DNA of 18,863 nucleotides from Ettlia oleoabundans (taxonomy: Eukaryota; Chlorophyta; Chlorophyceae; Chlamydomonadales): contig JAAMXP010004283.1 in the NCBI GenBank assembly GCA_019693395.1, positions 1-18,863 of the forward strand, in the 5' to 3' direction. The notes below the pieces were generated by a model that saw nothing but the letters and a program-made list of their open reading frames with translations, had not been told where the DNA came from and did no database searches. Shown one piece after another: positions 8,501 through 18,863 of this stretch. Numbering within the stretch: position 1 is the stretch's first letter; the number at the start of each line of letters is the position of its first letter. The position numbers were made by a program, and so were the translations under genes.

Positions 8501-11500
8501 GGCGCCCAACTACCGGCAGCAGGCCTGGCAGGGAGTAGACCGCCTCTGCAGTACAGGAAGATGCGATGGCATGGCAGATGCAGGGCAGAAAGATGGAAGG
8601 GAGGGAGACAGTCAGTGTGAATGCTGGAGAAAGGAGCAGGCGTGCAATGCCCAGGGTGAGCCCTCAAATGCAAGCAGGATTGTGGGATGAGCCACACGGT
8701 CCCAGCAAAGGCTTGCAGGTGCAGCTTGGTTCCTGATCTGGGTTGATGCCGTTCGCCCCGCTGTATCATGAGCAGCAGGCTTTTCGTGTAGTTGTTGCCA
8801 TAGAATCAGCCCATGTCTCACCTGAGAGCAGGCTGCCCTCCGCCAAGCTGAGCAGCTGGCTGAGTTGTGGCACAAAGGCCAGCCCCGCGGCATTGGCCAG
8901 CAGCAGCATCGCATGCAGGATCCAAACGCTGCAAAGGAGCCAGGGCAACCATCCCCATGCACCAACGGGCATGCTGGTCAGCTAGGAGCTCATTACAAAG
9001 AAATATTTAGCAACAGCAGCACTTCCAGGCATTAAACACCAGGAGATAGAGCTGATAAGAAGATGGCTGCGCCGCTGGCCAGGAGCCTGCTGTACTCCAC
9101 CAGGCTACCCCCACGGCTTGACCCTCACCTGATGGACTGGTCTGTTGCTCGGGCCACTGCCACAAGCGTCTCCGTGGCTATCGGCAACACCGCCTGCAGG
9201 CTCAGCCCACCCACGGAACGCGCCACGCTGCCAACCGCCAGCGCCAGAGCAGCGCGCCTGCTCAAGGACGCCGTGGCTGCCATGTCCTTGCACAAGACCC
9301 GCACAAGAGAGGCAGCAGCAGAGTCCGCACCCAGCTGCGCTGAGGCAGCGTACAGGTCGGCGGCGGCTCGCTGCAGTGCCATGCTGCCTGTGCTTTCTTC
9401 CAGAACCTCGTCTGCCAGCTGGCGCATGCGTGGAGCCAGTTCAGTCTGGGCTGCAGCAGCCGCTCCACGCCCACCTGCTGACAGCGCCGCAGCACCTGCC
9501 AACGCTGTCGCTGCAGCAGCCATGGCCGCCGCCTGCCTCTTAGCAATCTCCTTGTCCTTCTTTTTCTGCGGCCCACCCTGCACAATGCCGATGAGCGCGT
9601 CCAGGATTGCAGCCTGGTTGACTGGTGACACTGCTGCCATGATGCGCCCCACCAAGCTGAGTTGCGCTTCGAGCAGCGCTGCACCCAGTGCCTTGGGCTG
9701 TGGGTAGGGTGATGGGGCGGGGTTGCTGTCCACAGCAGGTGCTGCCATGCCTGCAGTAATGCACAGATTGAATACCTGTTCTTTAAGGAAGGGATAAGGA
9801 AGGGATTATTTAGGAGAGAACAGGTCAGGAGTGCAACTAACTTGTATATTCATGCAGCACAATACGCTCAAGCTTTGCTGCCAGCCCACCTGCTGCTGCA
9901 GCTTTGGCAGCTAGGCGCCCCTCCTCCTCTGTTGCATAGCCAATGCCTTTGCGGCTGCCCGCCTGCCAGGGCTGCATAGCGGGGCCCCCCGCCACCCCCT
10001 CAAAGCTGTAGAGAGCTCGCTCCAGCGGGTCCCTGCCCTGCTGGCAGGGCCCCAGCATTGCATCCCCACCATCCAAACGGCGGCACAGAGCCGACTGCAG
10101 CATCTGCCCAGCGGCCCCTGTGGCCGCAGACCTGCACGTGGGGCGCTGGGGTGCAAGTAAGAGTACATTCTATGTTTTGCTCCCGCTTCTGCTGACCCTC
10201 GTCTCGGCTTTACTGCTTACAGCACGTATGCCTGCATGCAAAAGAGTGGCTGATCACACGTAGCTGCATGCTGCTTGCTTGCCTGACCGCACGCATGCAG
10301 AGCTTGGTGAGAGTCTCCTGCTCCCCCGCATACGTAGCAGGGCTGGGCAGCGCTGCATATGCCTCCAACAGGCGCAGCTGCAGCAAGGCCGCCGCTCCAG
10401 CAAACATGCCAGCAGGGCCACCCTTGCCACGAGCCGGCTCCTGCACATCATAGGTGTGTGCGGTAGCAGGAAGTCTGCCAAGTAGGTTTGTAGGACCATA
10501 CCGGATATGGCTAGTCATGAGGCTGATGCGTGCGGTATCATTGAAAGCCAAACTGCCATAGTCGGCAAAGCCCAGCCTACCAGCCAACCTTGAGTTACTG
10601 GTCATCGCAATGATTCACCTGAAGTGCTGCATGTGCGGTGAGCACCTCTAGAGTGGGCTTCAGCAACGCTGCAGCCCGTTTGTATAGTGTAGCACCACCA
10701 CCGCCGCCACCCGCAGCTGCTGCAACAGTTGCTAGCGGACTATGCACACAGGCGGCCAAGGCCTGCAGCGCTGCCGTGCGCCACCACAGCTCCATCGCTA
10801 CCACGTGTTCTAAGTAGGAGACATTGCTGCAGTACCGCCTGTCCAGCTCCATGGAAACTTCTGGGCCCAGTGCCGGCTCAAACAGCGCCAGCAACGCCTC
10901 AGCCTGCGCCACCGCTTCGCTTGCGGTGTCTGCCCCAGCAATCGCCAGGGTTTGGGCTGGCAGTGTGGCACACATCGCGCCGAGCAAGATGTACCCCGCC
11001 TCACGTTCTAAGCAGCTCACCACCTCCTGCAGAAGTTAATAAAAGGTGCTCCAGTCGGTGAGCAAGTAACAAACGCAAGGGACAAAACAAGGCTGCTAAA
11101 CAAGACCTAATGCGCATGCAATATAGGAAAAATACGAGGGATCCACACCCAAGTAACACTGCTGATGCCACATTACAGGCGAGCGCACGCTCCGGTGCAG
11201 TCTCAGTGCGGATTGCCAGTCAGCCAGCCACCTGCTGTGCCTGTGGTGCTGTGATGAGGCGCACAGCATAGCGTGCCACAGCCGCCGTCAATGTGGCAGG
11301 GATGCCCAGCGGCAGGCGCTGTGAGGCAGCTATCAGGGCAGCGCCCGACAGGGCCCAGCCATGTACAGAGTTCATGTCAGGCTTGAGGCGAGCGCTGCCC
11401 ACTCCTCGCGGCGTTCCGGGCACGCTGGGCCGTGATCGATCCGGTGGCGAAGAGGCTGTGGCAGCCACCAGCTTCTCCAAGGCAGAGTCAAGGTTGGCCA

Positions 11501-14500
11501 GTGATGCGTTAATGAGGCGAGCCGCACTGGACGGCTCCGCCACAACCAGCGCCGCCACAGCGCTTGCTGCTTGGAGCCGCAGGCATGCATGCGGCCCCGC
11601 CACCTTGGCGCCAATCGCCGGCTCCAGCTCAGCGCGCTTTTCAGCTGACACCTCACCCAAAACCTCTAACAACAGGGCCATAGCCTCCAGAGTCACCACC
11701 CCGACGGGGGTGTACAGCCCGAGAGGTGCAGACAGTACCGCCGCCAGCTTGTCCAGCAGCAGGCGTTGGCCGCCCTCCCCCAGCTGCTCAATCACTCCCA
11801 CACGCAGAACATACAGCACGCAGGCCTGCATGCAAAAGGCAACCAGAAGTGAGAAAGAACAACGATTGTGACATGTAAGGGTATACAGCAGTTTGCAAAG
11901 CAGAAATATAAAGCGCCAAGGACCACTTCGTTGTTTCTGCTGCCATCAGCAGAAGGTTCTTTATAACGAATGCAATGCGCCAGCACGCGTGTGACCCGCC
12001 CGTATATGCTCCCTGCTGACCAATGCCAAGCCAGCAAACCTGTGCATGAGGGCGCTCCCCGCTGCCTGTGCCCATGCCGAGCTCCCCTTCTCCTTCCACG
12101 ATGCTAGCTTCCTGGTAGTTCCCTGCTGCAAGACATGCTGCACCCAACATCTCCAGCACCCGCAAGGCCAGCTCAACAAAGGCCTGCGGTGGCACCACCG
12201 TCAAGGTGAGTCCAGCCCTAAAAGACTAGAACGACATCTACATCACTGCATATTGAGCTCCATGTTGAGCTCAAAAAAGCAGAGATGCATGCAGAGGATT
12301 CAGTACACACACGCAAGACTGTGACACCTGCCACTATTGGTGACAGAGCTTGGCCCCGCCCACCCCTTCACACCCCAACCACCACACACACCACCGCCCC
12401 CACCCCCCACCCACGCAACCAATACGACCCGCCAACCCCATTCCACTGCACCCCTGGATACCTGCTCCTCCATGCTTGCACGGCTGGCTGTCAGGTAGGC
12501 TACCCATGCTTGGGCCAGGGCTGTGCATGAGGAGCGGTTGGAGTATGAAGCCGCCTCCACAAAGGGGGCAGTAAGGCAGGCAGTGGGCACATCGCTCAGT
12601 GCCTTGCGCTGGGCCGCCGCGTACTTGGGCCACTTCTCCAGTGCATGCACCGAATCAACTGCCGCATCTGCGAAGGACGAGTTACCGTATCGTGAAACAA
12701 GAAAGTTGAGGACAAGGGCAAATGGGGTGGTTTCTGGGCATCAGGGGGGGATGGTCACCGTTGCAGATCAACGGAGACACCTGCGCTGCGCAATCACGCA
12801 ACTGCCCCGACAGCCCATGGTCACAGTGGAACCATTGCTCCGCCCTGCTGACCCCAGCCTAGCACCAGCCTTGCAAAACACCAACAAACACCGGGTGACC
12901 TTACTTGCAGGTGGTCCGCCTACGGCCTGCCATTCCGCTGCTCAAACCCGCCGTTACACTCGAGCAGCCTGGGCCACCCTTCACCACCCACAGCCCCCAT
13001 CCATCCAATGCGGGTCTGTACCACTCACCCGAGGTGCTGGCCACAGCAATGGTGCCTAAAGCCTGGGCAAAAGCGGTGCGCACAGAGGGCGATGGGTCCT
13101 CCAGCCCTGCCAAGCACAGCGCCTTGACAGCCTCAAATCCAGCCAGGCTGCTGGCCCAGAGGAAAGCGCCTCCGCACCCTCCCAGCGCTCGCAGCACGCC
13201 TGCACAAGACACCTTTGTGCCATGGGAGATTTCTTTCGAGCCTAGCAGCCGCTCCACAGCCCGGAAGACGTCCTGCTGCACAGATTGTGCGTGGCGGTGG
13301 CTACCCCCCACGCCCTCCACTGCTGCCGACAGCAATGTTAGTGCCGCCTGCAGCGTGCGTTCACCCAGGTGCCTGCAGGCACACCGCAGTGGGAGTAACA
13401 GCGCTTATGGTAAAGGGGGCAGCTGGCTTGCAACTGGCTGTAATGTTAAGAGAAAAGAGGCCCCTGATGGGTCTGGGCAAACTGAAGGTCGCTAGCATAC
13501 CCCGAAACAATGTACGCAGCAATGGCCACAAACAGTCGTGTCATAACCGTGCTTTTCACCGCCAGGAAGCCGCGCGCATACTGCTGCTCAGCAGTCCACA
13601 CCTCGCAGCACAATATTTGGCCGCCACCGCCACCGTCTCCTGCACGCCTATGGAAAGACAGCGTCCCTGTGCATAGTACAGCGCCGCCATGCACTCCAGT
13701 GCACCCAGCCGGATTTCCTCGCTCATGTCCTTGCTGCAGCAGGGGGCAAGGATGGGTCGGTGCATGATGGGTGGTAAATGAGTGGATGGTGGATCATGAG
13801 GTGAGTTTGCCGATGCTCCTGGCTCCAACCTTAGCTCTCCAAACCTGCCTGCGATCCTGCCAAGACTGGTGTGGCATTGTTTGCTGCTACCCTGCTCACA
13901 CCTGAATGCCTCTCGAGTGCCGAGGAAGAGTTGCAGTGATGATACCCTTGAGTAGAGGGGCAGCTGGTCGCCCAGCACGTACAGCTTGGCCAGAACCTGG
14001 CAGATGAGACGGCGCACCTGGCAGGGGAGGGCAGCAAGAGGGCAGACTCATGGTGGAGGACCCAAGGTGAAGGAATTGGGCTGAGCAATGGGTCCATGAA
14101 CTAAATACGAATTTCGAGCGTGGATAGTATTTTGGAAAGTCAATGAATGCAGGAGGGAAGCGACGACAGCATACCATGCACATGGTGGGCAACCGGCATA
14201 CTCCTCGGCAGTTACCCCCAGCAAACATAACCGCCGACTGTATTAAGTAGGGCCTCACCCTTCATACAAGTACCAGGTTGCCCCTGCCAGCAACTACTTC
14301 ATTGCCCTGGACACTGCGCATGCAACCAGCAGCCCACAGCCCACTCACCGGCGGCGGCGCGCCCTTGAGCAGCACATCCACCACCGCCTCCTCGCAGCGC
14401 CGCTGGTACTCCTTCACCTCTGGCCGGCTGCTGCGGTCGAGAGTGATCACCAGCTTTTGCAGCAGTTGGAAGCACTGGACCGGGTCGGGCTTGGCACGGC

Positions 14501-14819
14501 CCCGTGCATTGCCAACCTGCATGGGAGGCGGAACATGGTGGTAACGACTGCGGTGGCAGACACTACACTGTGCACGCTGAAGCTGCTTTCTGATTTCACA
14601 TCGATTGCCTGCAATATTCTGCTTTCCAAAGTCAACAACTTTTAGGGTGACGTAGATGGCAGCAATGGTAGCCTGGGCGAGCCAGCAAAGGCCCGCTGCA
14701 CCCACCAGCAGCTCCAGCTCAGCCACCCAGATCTTGAACCCCAGCAGCTCCTCCTCATCCACAAACGTGAATGCTAGCCTGCCACTGGTGCTGTGGGAAA
14801 GCTGCGATGCGCCCGTCAT
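2509..14819 (-). CDS. SWEETIE: HEATR5/SWEETIE-type giant HEAT-repeat protein, complete, 22 exons
   Basis: Exons (- strand): 14819-14706, 14516-14349, 14017-13902, 13733-13602, 13372-13029, 12667-12462, 12183-12040, 11825-11232, 11026-10619, 10440-10283, 10131-9842, 9750-9129, 8928-8822, 8545-8366, 8168-8063, 7876-7740, 7520-7018, 6710-6583, 6315-6153, 5938-5769, 5593-3172, 2925-2509. They total 2,542 aa plus TGA with every phase closing. The order of conserved blocks follows Arabidopsis SWEETIE and animal HEATR5: LYSRVSSLQLFLG (exon 3), ACVLYVLRVGVIEQ (start of exon 8), SVWILHAMLLLANAAGL (exon 13), SRQPRLRKAAADTLRHL (exon 16), EPSRWVTLC and DPRHIDLAAAQ (exon 17), VYAEWVGVQARVALLEAHA (exon 20). 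Known relatives (yeast Laa1, human HEATR5B/p200) work with clathrin adaptor AP-1 on trans-Golgi/endosomal membranes; SWEETIE affects sugar metabolism and development. The ATG at 14819 is the first in frame after a TGA near 15010 and matches the family N terminus. Exon 21 adds a long acidic, Gln-rich linker with three WxDDxF motifs. Least certain: the exon 10/11 junction. Confidence 0.92.
3584..4272 (-). other. Acidic linker with three WxDDxF motifs in HEATR5 exon 21
   Basis: Three related motifs lie in the reading frame of exon 21: DDDWEDDPFTE (W about residue 2045, codon 4251-4249), DEWGDDAFTG (W about 2150, codon 3936-3934) and DEWGDDPFVS (W about 2259, codon 3609-3607). They are separated by 105 and 109 residues of Ala/Glu/Gln-rich, probably disordered sequence. 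DPF and W-x-x-F-like peptides in acidic disordered regions are known ligands of clathrin adaptor ear domains. Binding here is inferred. Confidence 0.7.
3985..4085 (-). repeat. Imperfect tandem repeat encoding Glu/Gln-rich stretch
   Basis: Two degenerate copies of a roughly 48-bp unit encode a run of the type K-D-E-(K/E)-E-E followed by four or five Gln, at about residues 2098-2133 of the HEATR5 protein. On the + strand it shows as CTGCTG runs alternating with CTTCTT/CCTCCT runs. It lies between the first and second WxDDxF motifs and could vary in length. Confidence 0.6.
10132..10282 (-). other. GC-AG intron 10 of the HEATR5 gene
   Basis: On the - strand the donor is GTCAG|GCAAGC and the acceptor CACGTGCAG. 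Phase 2 at the donor and one completing base at the acceptor give an open join into the exon 11 frame, which is fixed by its later junction with exon 12. GT donors further downstream (for example GTAAGC near 10212) have the wrong phase for this acceptor. Protein conservation is weak here, so this junction is less sure than the rest. Confidence 0.55.
12354..12425 (-). repeat. G-rich tract in HEATR5 intron 6
   Basis: The - strand, which is the sense strand of intron 6 (12461-12184), carries many runs of three or more G separated by a few bases. The + strand shows the matching CCCCACCCCCCACCC pattern. This is enough for a G-quadruplex in the pre-mRNA. It could also be simple C/A-rich drift in an intron. 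Confidence 0.5.
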
Positions 14820-15452
14820 GGCTACCCTTGCCTGCCCTACAAACGCCCCGTCGACGGCGCCCACTATTCCGCTGCTGCTGCTGGCGTGTGGCGGCGGTGA
14901 GGCAGCGCCGCGCTGCGTGGGCCTCAAAGGCCCGGAATGTAACGCCGAAGCGCAGTATACGGATCCGGCGGGAATTTGAGCAGGTCTAGCAGCCGTAAGC
15001 GAGCGGGATCACCTGCAGTTGTGTGCAGGGTGAGTAGGCAGACCAATGTGCTTGTGCGTATTGATCAGGCGATGTCACCGGCTTTGCTACAAGTGGCTGG
15101 CGGAATTGCAGTCAACCAGTCTCCGAAGGCACGCTCTGGTGTACCGCCCATAGAGGTACACATATCTCGGCGGCCTCCTGACGGGCTTATGGAGCGCTCT
15201 TGCTGCACAAATAGCTGCCGCCGAAACACCTGGCAGTGCGGGTCTTGCGTTGAGGAGCATGCACTGACATCGAAACAGCAGCAGGGACACGCGAAAGAGC
15301 GAACGGGCGGGTGCTAGCATGCAGCAGGCACCCGCCTCAAAGGCGCCTGTCGGGCCAGGAGGCCTGGGGCAGCCGGGGCAAAAGGTGTGGTGCCCGCCCA
15401 ACACCGCCAGTTCCGGCCGTCCCAGTGGGCCACAGTTGCCACTGGCACTGTT
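14820..15452. promoter_or_regulatory. Divergent intergenic region HEATR5 / RPC1
   Basis: This 633-bp region separates the HEATR5 start (14819, -) from the RPC1 start (15453, +). I see no coding sequence in it: the frame upstream of the HEATR5 ATG stays open only to a TGA near 15010. The frame upstream of the RPC1 ATG is open for at least about 75 bases, so a little more N-terminal RPC1 sequence cannot be excluded. No TATA box was evident. It holds a 9-bp inverted repeat at 15306-15336 and short GC palindromes just after it. Confidence 0.45.
15306..15336. repeat. Perfect 9-bp inverted repeat (hairpin) upstream of RPC1
   Basis: GGCGGGTGC (15306-15314) and GCACCCGCC (15328-15336) are exact reverse complements with a 13-nt loop containing GCATGC. 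It lies 117 bp before the predicted RPC1 start, so it may fall in the promoter or the 5' UTR. No known element is recognised. Confidence 0.5.
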
Positions 15453-18400
15453 ATGCTACTTGCCATGATGCTGCAGGCGGCCCCCCAGGAGAAGAGCACG
15501 GCAACAGAGGCCCTGATAAGCAGCAAGGAGCCGTTCAGGGAGCCAAATGTGCCGCGCAAAATGTAAGCAGCTCTGCTGCCAAACACGTGCCGCTGTGTGG
15601 CGAAATGTGCAACAGGGCACAGCCTTCCAACTATCTGATCCAAGCACACACCACCATCATCATCCACAAAGTAGACGCAGAATTCATTTGCCTCCTCTTG
15701 CCTGCCTGCCTTGCGCCTGCCTCCATGGCTGCCCGTGCAGCAAGCAGATCCACTTTGGTGTGATGAGCGCCGCGGACATTGTGCAATCGGCTGAGTTCCA
15801 CATATATGAACGAGCGCTGTACAAGGTGGGTGGCTGACGTGGCGAGCGGTGGCAGCGCTGGTGGTTGCTTTGGTGTATGGCTGGGTACAGGTTGGATGGG
15901 TGGGTGGTTATCGTGCACATGGCGCGGGCACACGCGGGTAAAGAATTTTACTGTAGTTTGTCGGTCGGAGATTAAGGTCGGGCTTGATGCAGTCAAGCGC
16001 AAGGCGGGCTAGCGCCTCACACTCCAGCAGGAGCTCCCAAGGCATTGCGGCTGAGTGTTTGTTTGCGACAATTGCTGCTCTTGGCGCTCACACTATCTGT
16101 GAGTGTTGAGACGGTTGTGTGAGGCCTTGTTTTGCCGCTGGCTGCTGCAGATGCCTGAGCGGCGGCCGCAGCCCAATGGCGTGCTGGACCCCCGCCTGGG
16201 CGTCAGCAACAAGCGATCCATCTGCGAGACATGCGGGCAGGCAAGGCTGCAGGGGGCGTTGCAAATGTGGAGCAGGAAAGCAGCACCAGGCAGCTTGCTG
16301 CGCTTTGCTGTGCATTGCACAGGCTTAGGGGCAGGATTTAAACGCAAGCCATAGCCAACATGTCTAGCCCTCTCCACTTTCTCTCACGCGCCACTTATCC
16401 CCCACCCCACCCCATTTGCCTGACGCAGGGCCTTGCCGACTGCACGGGCCATTTTGGTTACATTCGGCTGGAGCTGCCTGTTTTCCACATCGGCTACTTC
16501 AAGAACACGGTGCAGATACTGCAGGCCATATGCAAGACCTGCTCCCGGGTCCTGCTCACGGATGAGGAGCGGCGGCGCACACTCAGGCGGGTGGCGAGCC
16601 CTGGGGTCGGGGGGGCTTTCAAGGGTGGGTGTTGAATACTAGAGATGTGTGGCGGACGCTGCCTGGGTAGTTGTAGTGAAAGATGTCGAGGCTAGTAAGC
16701 GGGTGAGGTATCAACAGTATGAGCAGCAATGTACCTTCCTCAAATCCTCAAGAGCTGGCGGCATGCTGGGTACTGGTCAGCGGCAGGACCCGTAGCTGAC
16801 ACAGAGTGCCAGCAGCATAAGTCGCACCTCTCCCACCCACAGCCCCCCGGAACTCAGCGTTGTCCGATCCCACCCCAGCTTTGTTCCTGCTTCCTACTTT
16901 GTGCCTGCATTGCAGGAGCTTGCGCAACCCACGAATCGAGCGAGTGCAGCGGGAGGGTGTGTTCAAACGCCTCCTCGACCGCTGCAAGCGTGTCAAGCTG
17001 TGCCCGCACTGCGGCTCAGGTGTGTAAGTGCGGCAGCACAGGGTGCGGGGTTTTGAAGGGGGGCATCAAGGGAGGGCGCAGCATGAGCCTGGTGCACTGT
17101 CTTGTCGGTAAGCTCTGATGCAATTCTTTCGCAGGGATCAGATCCAATCAAAGTGTTGTTGTCTTGAATACTTCCCTGCACGCATGGCCGAGCAGCCTGT
17201 GTCCCTGCCCAACAACGCCCCACTCCTGCCCTGCTGTTTCTCACCCTTTTTGAATGTCAGACAACGGCGTTGTGAAGAAGGCCACGGGCAGCCTCAAGAT
17301 TGTGCACGACCCATTCGCCAAAAACAACGCGCTGTTCAACTCGTGAGTGGGCCTATGGGGAGTGTGTGTAGGTGGTGGTGGTGGTGGCGCGGCGCAATTG
17401 CAACGGCTGACTCTGCATTGTTGCTATACCAGCTATGTTGTCCTTCCAGATTGTATGGGGATGAGCAGATCAGGACACTAGCTGTCCCAAGAATGGGGCA
17501 CCCTGAACCATGCTAACGTGCTGCTGCTGTTGCGCCACCACATACGTGTGTTTGCCATGCTGGATAGGGCACTGCCACTGCGATGCAGCCCCACCCATGC
17601 TACCACCACTACTCATCAAACCGCCTCACAATGTACAACCCACGCCCCCCTGTGCTTCCAGGTACCGTAACGAGTTTGTGTCCGCGGAGAAGTACAACGA
17701 GCAGCTGGGTGCTCACCTGGGCAAGGTGGCGGACGACCTGCACCCTGTGCGCGTCATGCAGCTGTTCACAGCAATTCCGCACGAGGTGAGCGGGCCCATG
17801 AGTGAGTGGAGAGGGGGCGCGAGGTGCTGGCGCAGGTAGGCAGTAATGTGAGGCCTGGGATACCTTGTGTGTGGCAGGTGAAATGGGTTGTACCTGTTCA
17901 CTATCGGCATCCTGTCATCCACACTTCATGTGAGACCCACTGACCCGCAAACATGCTCCTGATCTCTTGTCTATGATGCTATCCATATGAGATCTAAAGT
18001 CAGCGCACCAAACAATTCGCAACCCTTTCTACAAATTGACTTGCCCATTCCACACGCTCACCCCCACAGGACTGCGAGCTGTTGGACCTGGCGGGTAGGC
18101 CCGAAGACCTGCTCATGACAAACCTGCCCGTGCCCCCCGTGTGCATACGGCCCAGGTAGATCGGGGATGACGTGATGGCTAAACTCCGCCTTGCGCTGGT
18201 TGAACACGCTGCACACGCCCCAGCGCCGTGCTGTGAGAATCCTGCCTGGCTTCAATCAGCAATACGCCTGTTCCCCCGTTGTGCCCTGCGCCGATTCCCC
18301 CCACCCGGTGTGCATGCCTGCCTGCCTGCCTTGGCCCGGCCATGTCCCGATGTGTTGTGTCGTGCTACAGTGTGGAGATGGACGCGGGTGCTGGCAGCAA

Positions 18401-18863
18401 CGAGGACGACATCACCATGAAGCTGATGCAGATAGTGGAGGTCAACAACATACTCAGACAGGTGGGCATAGAGTACGAAGTAGCACTTGTCTGTACTGCC
18501 TTACTGATCATTTGGCGGTGTTGTTTGATAGGTGGTCTCTCTGTACGTTGCGCTGTGTGGTGGTGGGTGGATGTTGGACTGATGGGGCGGGTGATTGGCA
18601 GGGGTGCTTGAGGTATGAGACTGGTATCTGTATTTGCCAACTGTGACCTCTATCGCATTGCAGTAAACCCAACAACACTGATACCAACAGTATGCCCCCC
18701 TCGCCCCCCCGGGGTTTGCCTGCAGGGTTTAGAGAAGGGTTTGCCCATTGTGAACCTGATGGAGAACTGGGACTTCCTGCAGATCCAGTGTGCCATGTAC
18801 ATCAACAGCGACCTGCCAGGGCTGTCAGCAATGTACCAGATGCCCGGCAAGCCCATGAGGTGC
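15453..18863 (+). CDS. RPC1: RNA polymerase III largest subunit (N-terminal 356 codons, partial)
   Basis: Exons: 15453-15562, 15741-15825, 16151-16240, 16429-16586, 16916-17019, 17261-17342, 17662-17785, 18070-18155, 18371-18461 and 18726 to the window end. The protein is the largest subunit of Pol III (NRPC1/POLR3A), which makes tRNAs and 5S rRNA in the nucleus. The spliced order follows POLR3A closely: KEPFREPNVPRKIKQIHFGV near the N terminus, GVLDPRLG, then a zinc site CETCGQGLADCTGH (C90, C93, C100, H103), GYFKNTVQILQAICKTC (C130, C133) paired with CPHC (C177, C180), DNGVVKKATGSLKI, LPVPPVCIRPS, NEDDITMKL and MENWDFLQIQCAMYINS. These form the clamp region; the catalytic Asp motif lies beyond the window. 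Start choice: ATGs at 15453, 15465 and 15468 are in frame; all give a longer N terminus than human. The last bases, ATGAG|GTGC, may be the next donor. Introns 3 and 4 start with GC. Confidence 0.95.
16241..16428 (+). other. GC-AG intron 3 of RPC1
   Basis: The donor is CAG|GCAAGG and the acceptor ACGCAG|GG. The join falls inside the first zinc site (CETCGQ|GLADC), where the family allows no extra residues, so the GC donor is well fixed. No usable GT donor lies at this point. Confidence 0.85.
16587..16915 (+). other. GC-AG intron 4 of RPC1
   Basis: Exon 5 must start one base before AGC TTG CGC (acceptor TTGCAG|G), which requires a donor two bases into a codon. Only AG|GCGGGT at 16586/16587 fits. 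The join then matches the human protein residue for residue in length from LTDEE to LLDRC. The nearby GT donor at 16591 is in the wrong phase. Confidence 0.7.

Noticed and set aside
9063..9707. 214-codon open frame on the + strand
   Set aside because: It mirrors HEATR5 exon 12, whose - strand frame carries the conserved HEATR5 sequence and agreeing splice phases.
11293..11871. 192-codon open frame on the + strand
   Set aside because: It is antisense to HEATR5 exon 8, which matches the SWEETIE family closely.
12523..13495. Two + strand open frames of 178 and 196 codons
   Set aside because: They run antisense through HEATR5 exons 5 and 6 and intron 5 with no protein signal.
17343..17661. Possible extra RPC1 exon inside intron 6
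   Set aside because: The flanking exons join in phase and match the human protein without a gap. The GGT repeat near 17370 is simple sequence.
1..18863. tRNA, rRNA, transposon ends, CRISPR or prokaryotic gene clusters
   Set aside because: Reading both strands by eye gave no cloverleaf, terminal repeats, spaced repeats or transposase-like frames. The content is explained by four intron-bearing nuclear genes.

Overview
This window looks like ordinary nuclear DNA from a green alga, most likely a chlorophycean (Volvocales/Sphaeropleales type). The signs are GC-rich DNA, many short introns (about 90-360 bp), Ala/Gln/Ser-rich linkers inside conserved proteins, a plant-type SWEETIE protein, and a TGTAA element just after one stop codon. 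Species was not determined. I saw no prokaryotic operon, phage, transposon, CRISPR array, rRNA or tRNA.

Four protein genes alternate in strand. (1) Positions 58-657 (-): 5' part of a gene for an unrecognised, probably mitochondrial protein that runs off the left edge. (2) 963-2233 (+): a complete four-exon gene for a DUF1990/UPF0548 protein. (3) 14819-2509 (-): a complete 22-exon gene for a very large HEATR5/SWEETIE-type HEAT-repeat protein, about 2,542 aa, which fills two thirds of the window. (4) 15453-18863 (+): the first ten exons of RPC1, the largest subunit of RNA polymerase III, cut by the right edge.

Genes 1/2 and 3/4 are divergent pairs with intergenic regions of 305 and 633 bp. Genes 2/3 converge with only 275 bp between stop codons. 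I built the exon models by matching conserved family sequence across introns and requiring splice sites and codon phase to agree. All junctions close without a frameshift, and the HEATR5 model sums to 7,629 nt, exactly 2,543 codons. Family assignments rest on recalled family sequence, not on a search.

The genes have no obvious shared pathway: membrane traffic (HEATR5), tRNA/5S transcription (RPC1), an uncharacterised domain protein, and a mitochondrial protein. The most interesting points are: a long acidic/Gln-rich linker in the HEATR5 protein carrying three W-x-D-D-x-F motifs about 105-109 residues apart, like clathrin-adaptor-binding motifs; four GC-AG introns among 33; a 66-residue in-frame insertion in the DUF1990 domain; and an 8-bp-arm palindrome around an ACGT core in the 657/963 divergent promoter. 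I found no clearly new system.
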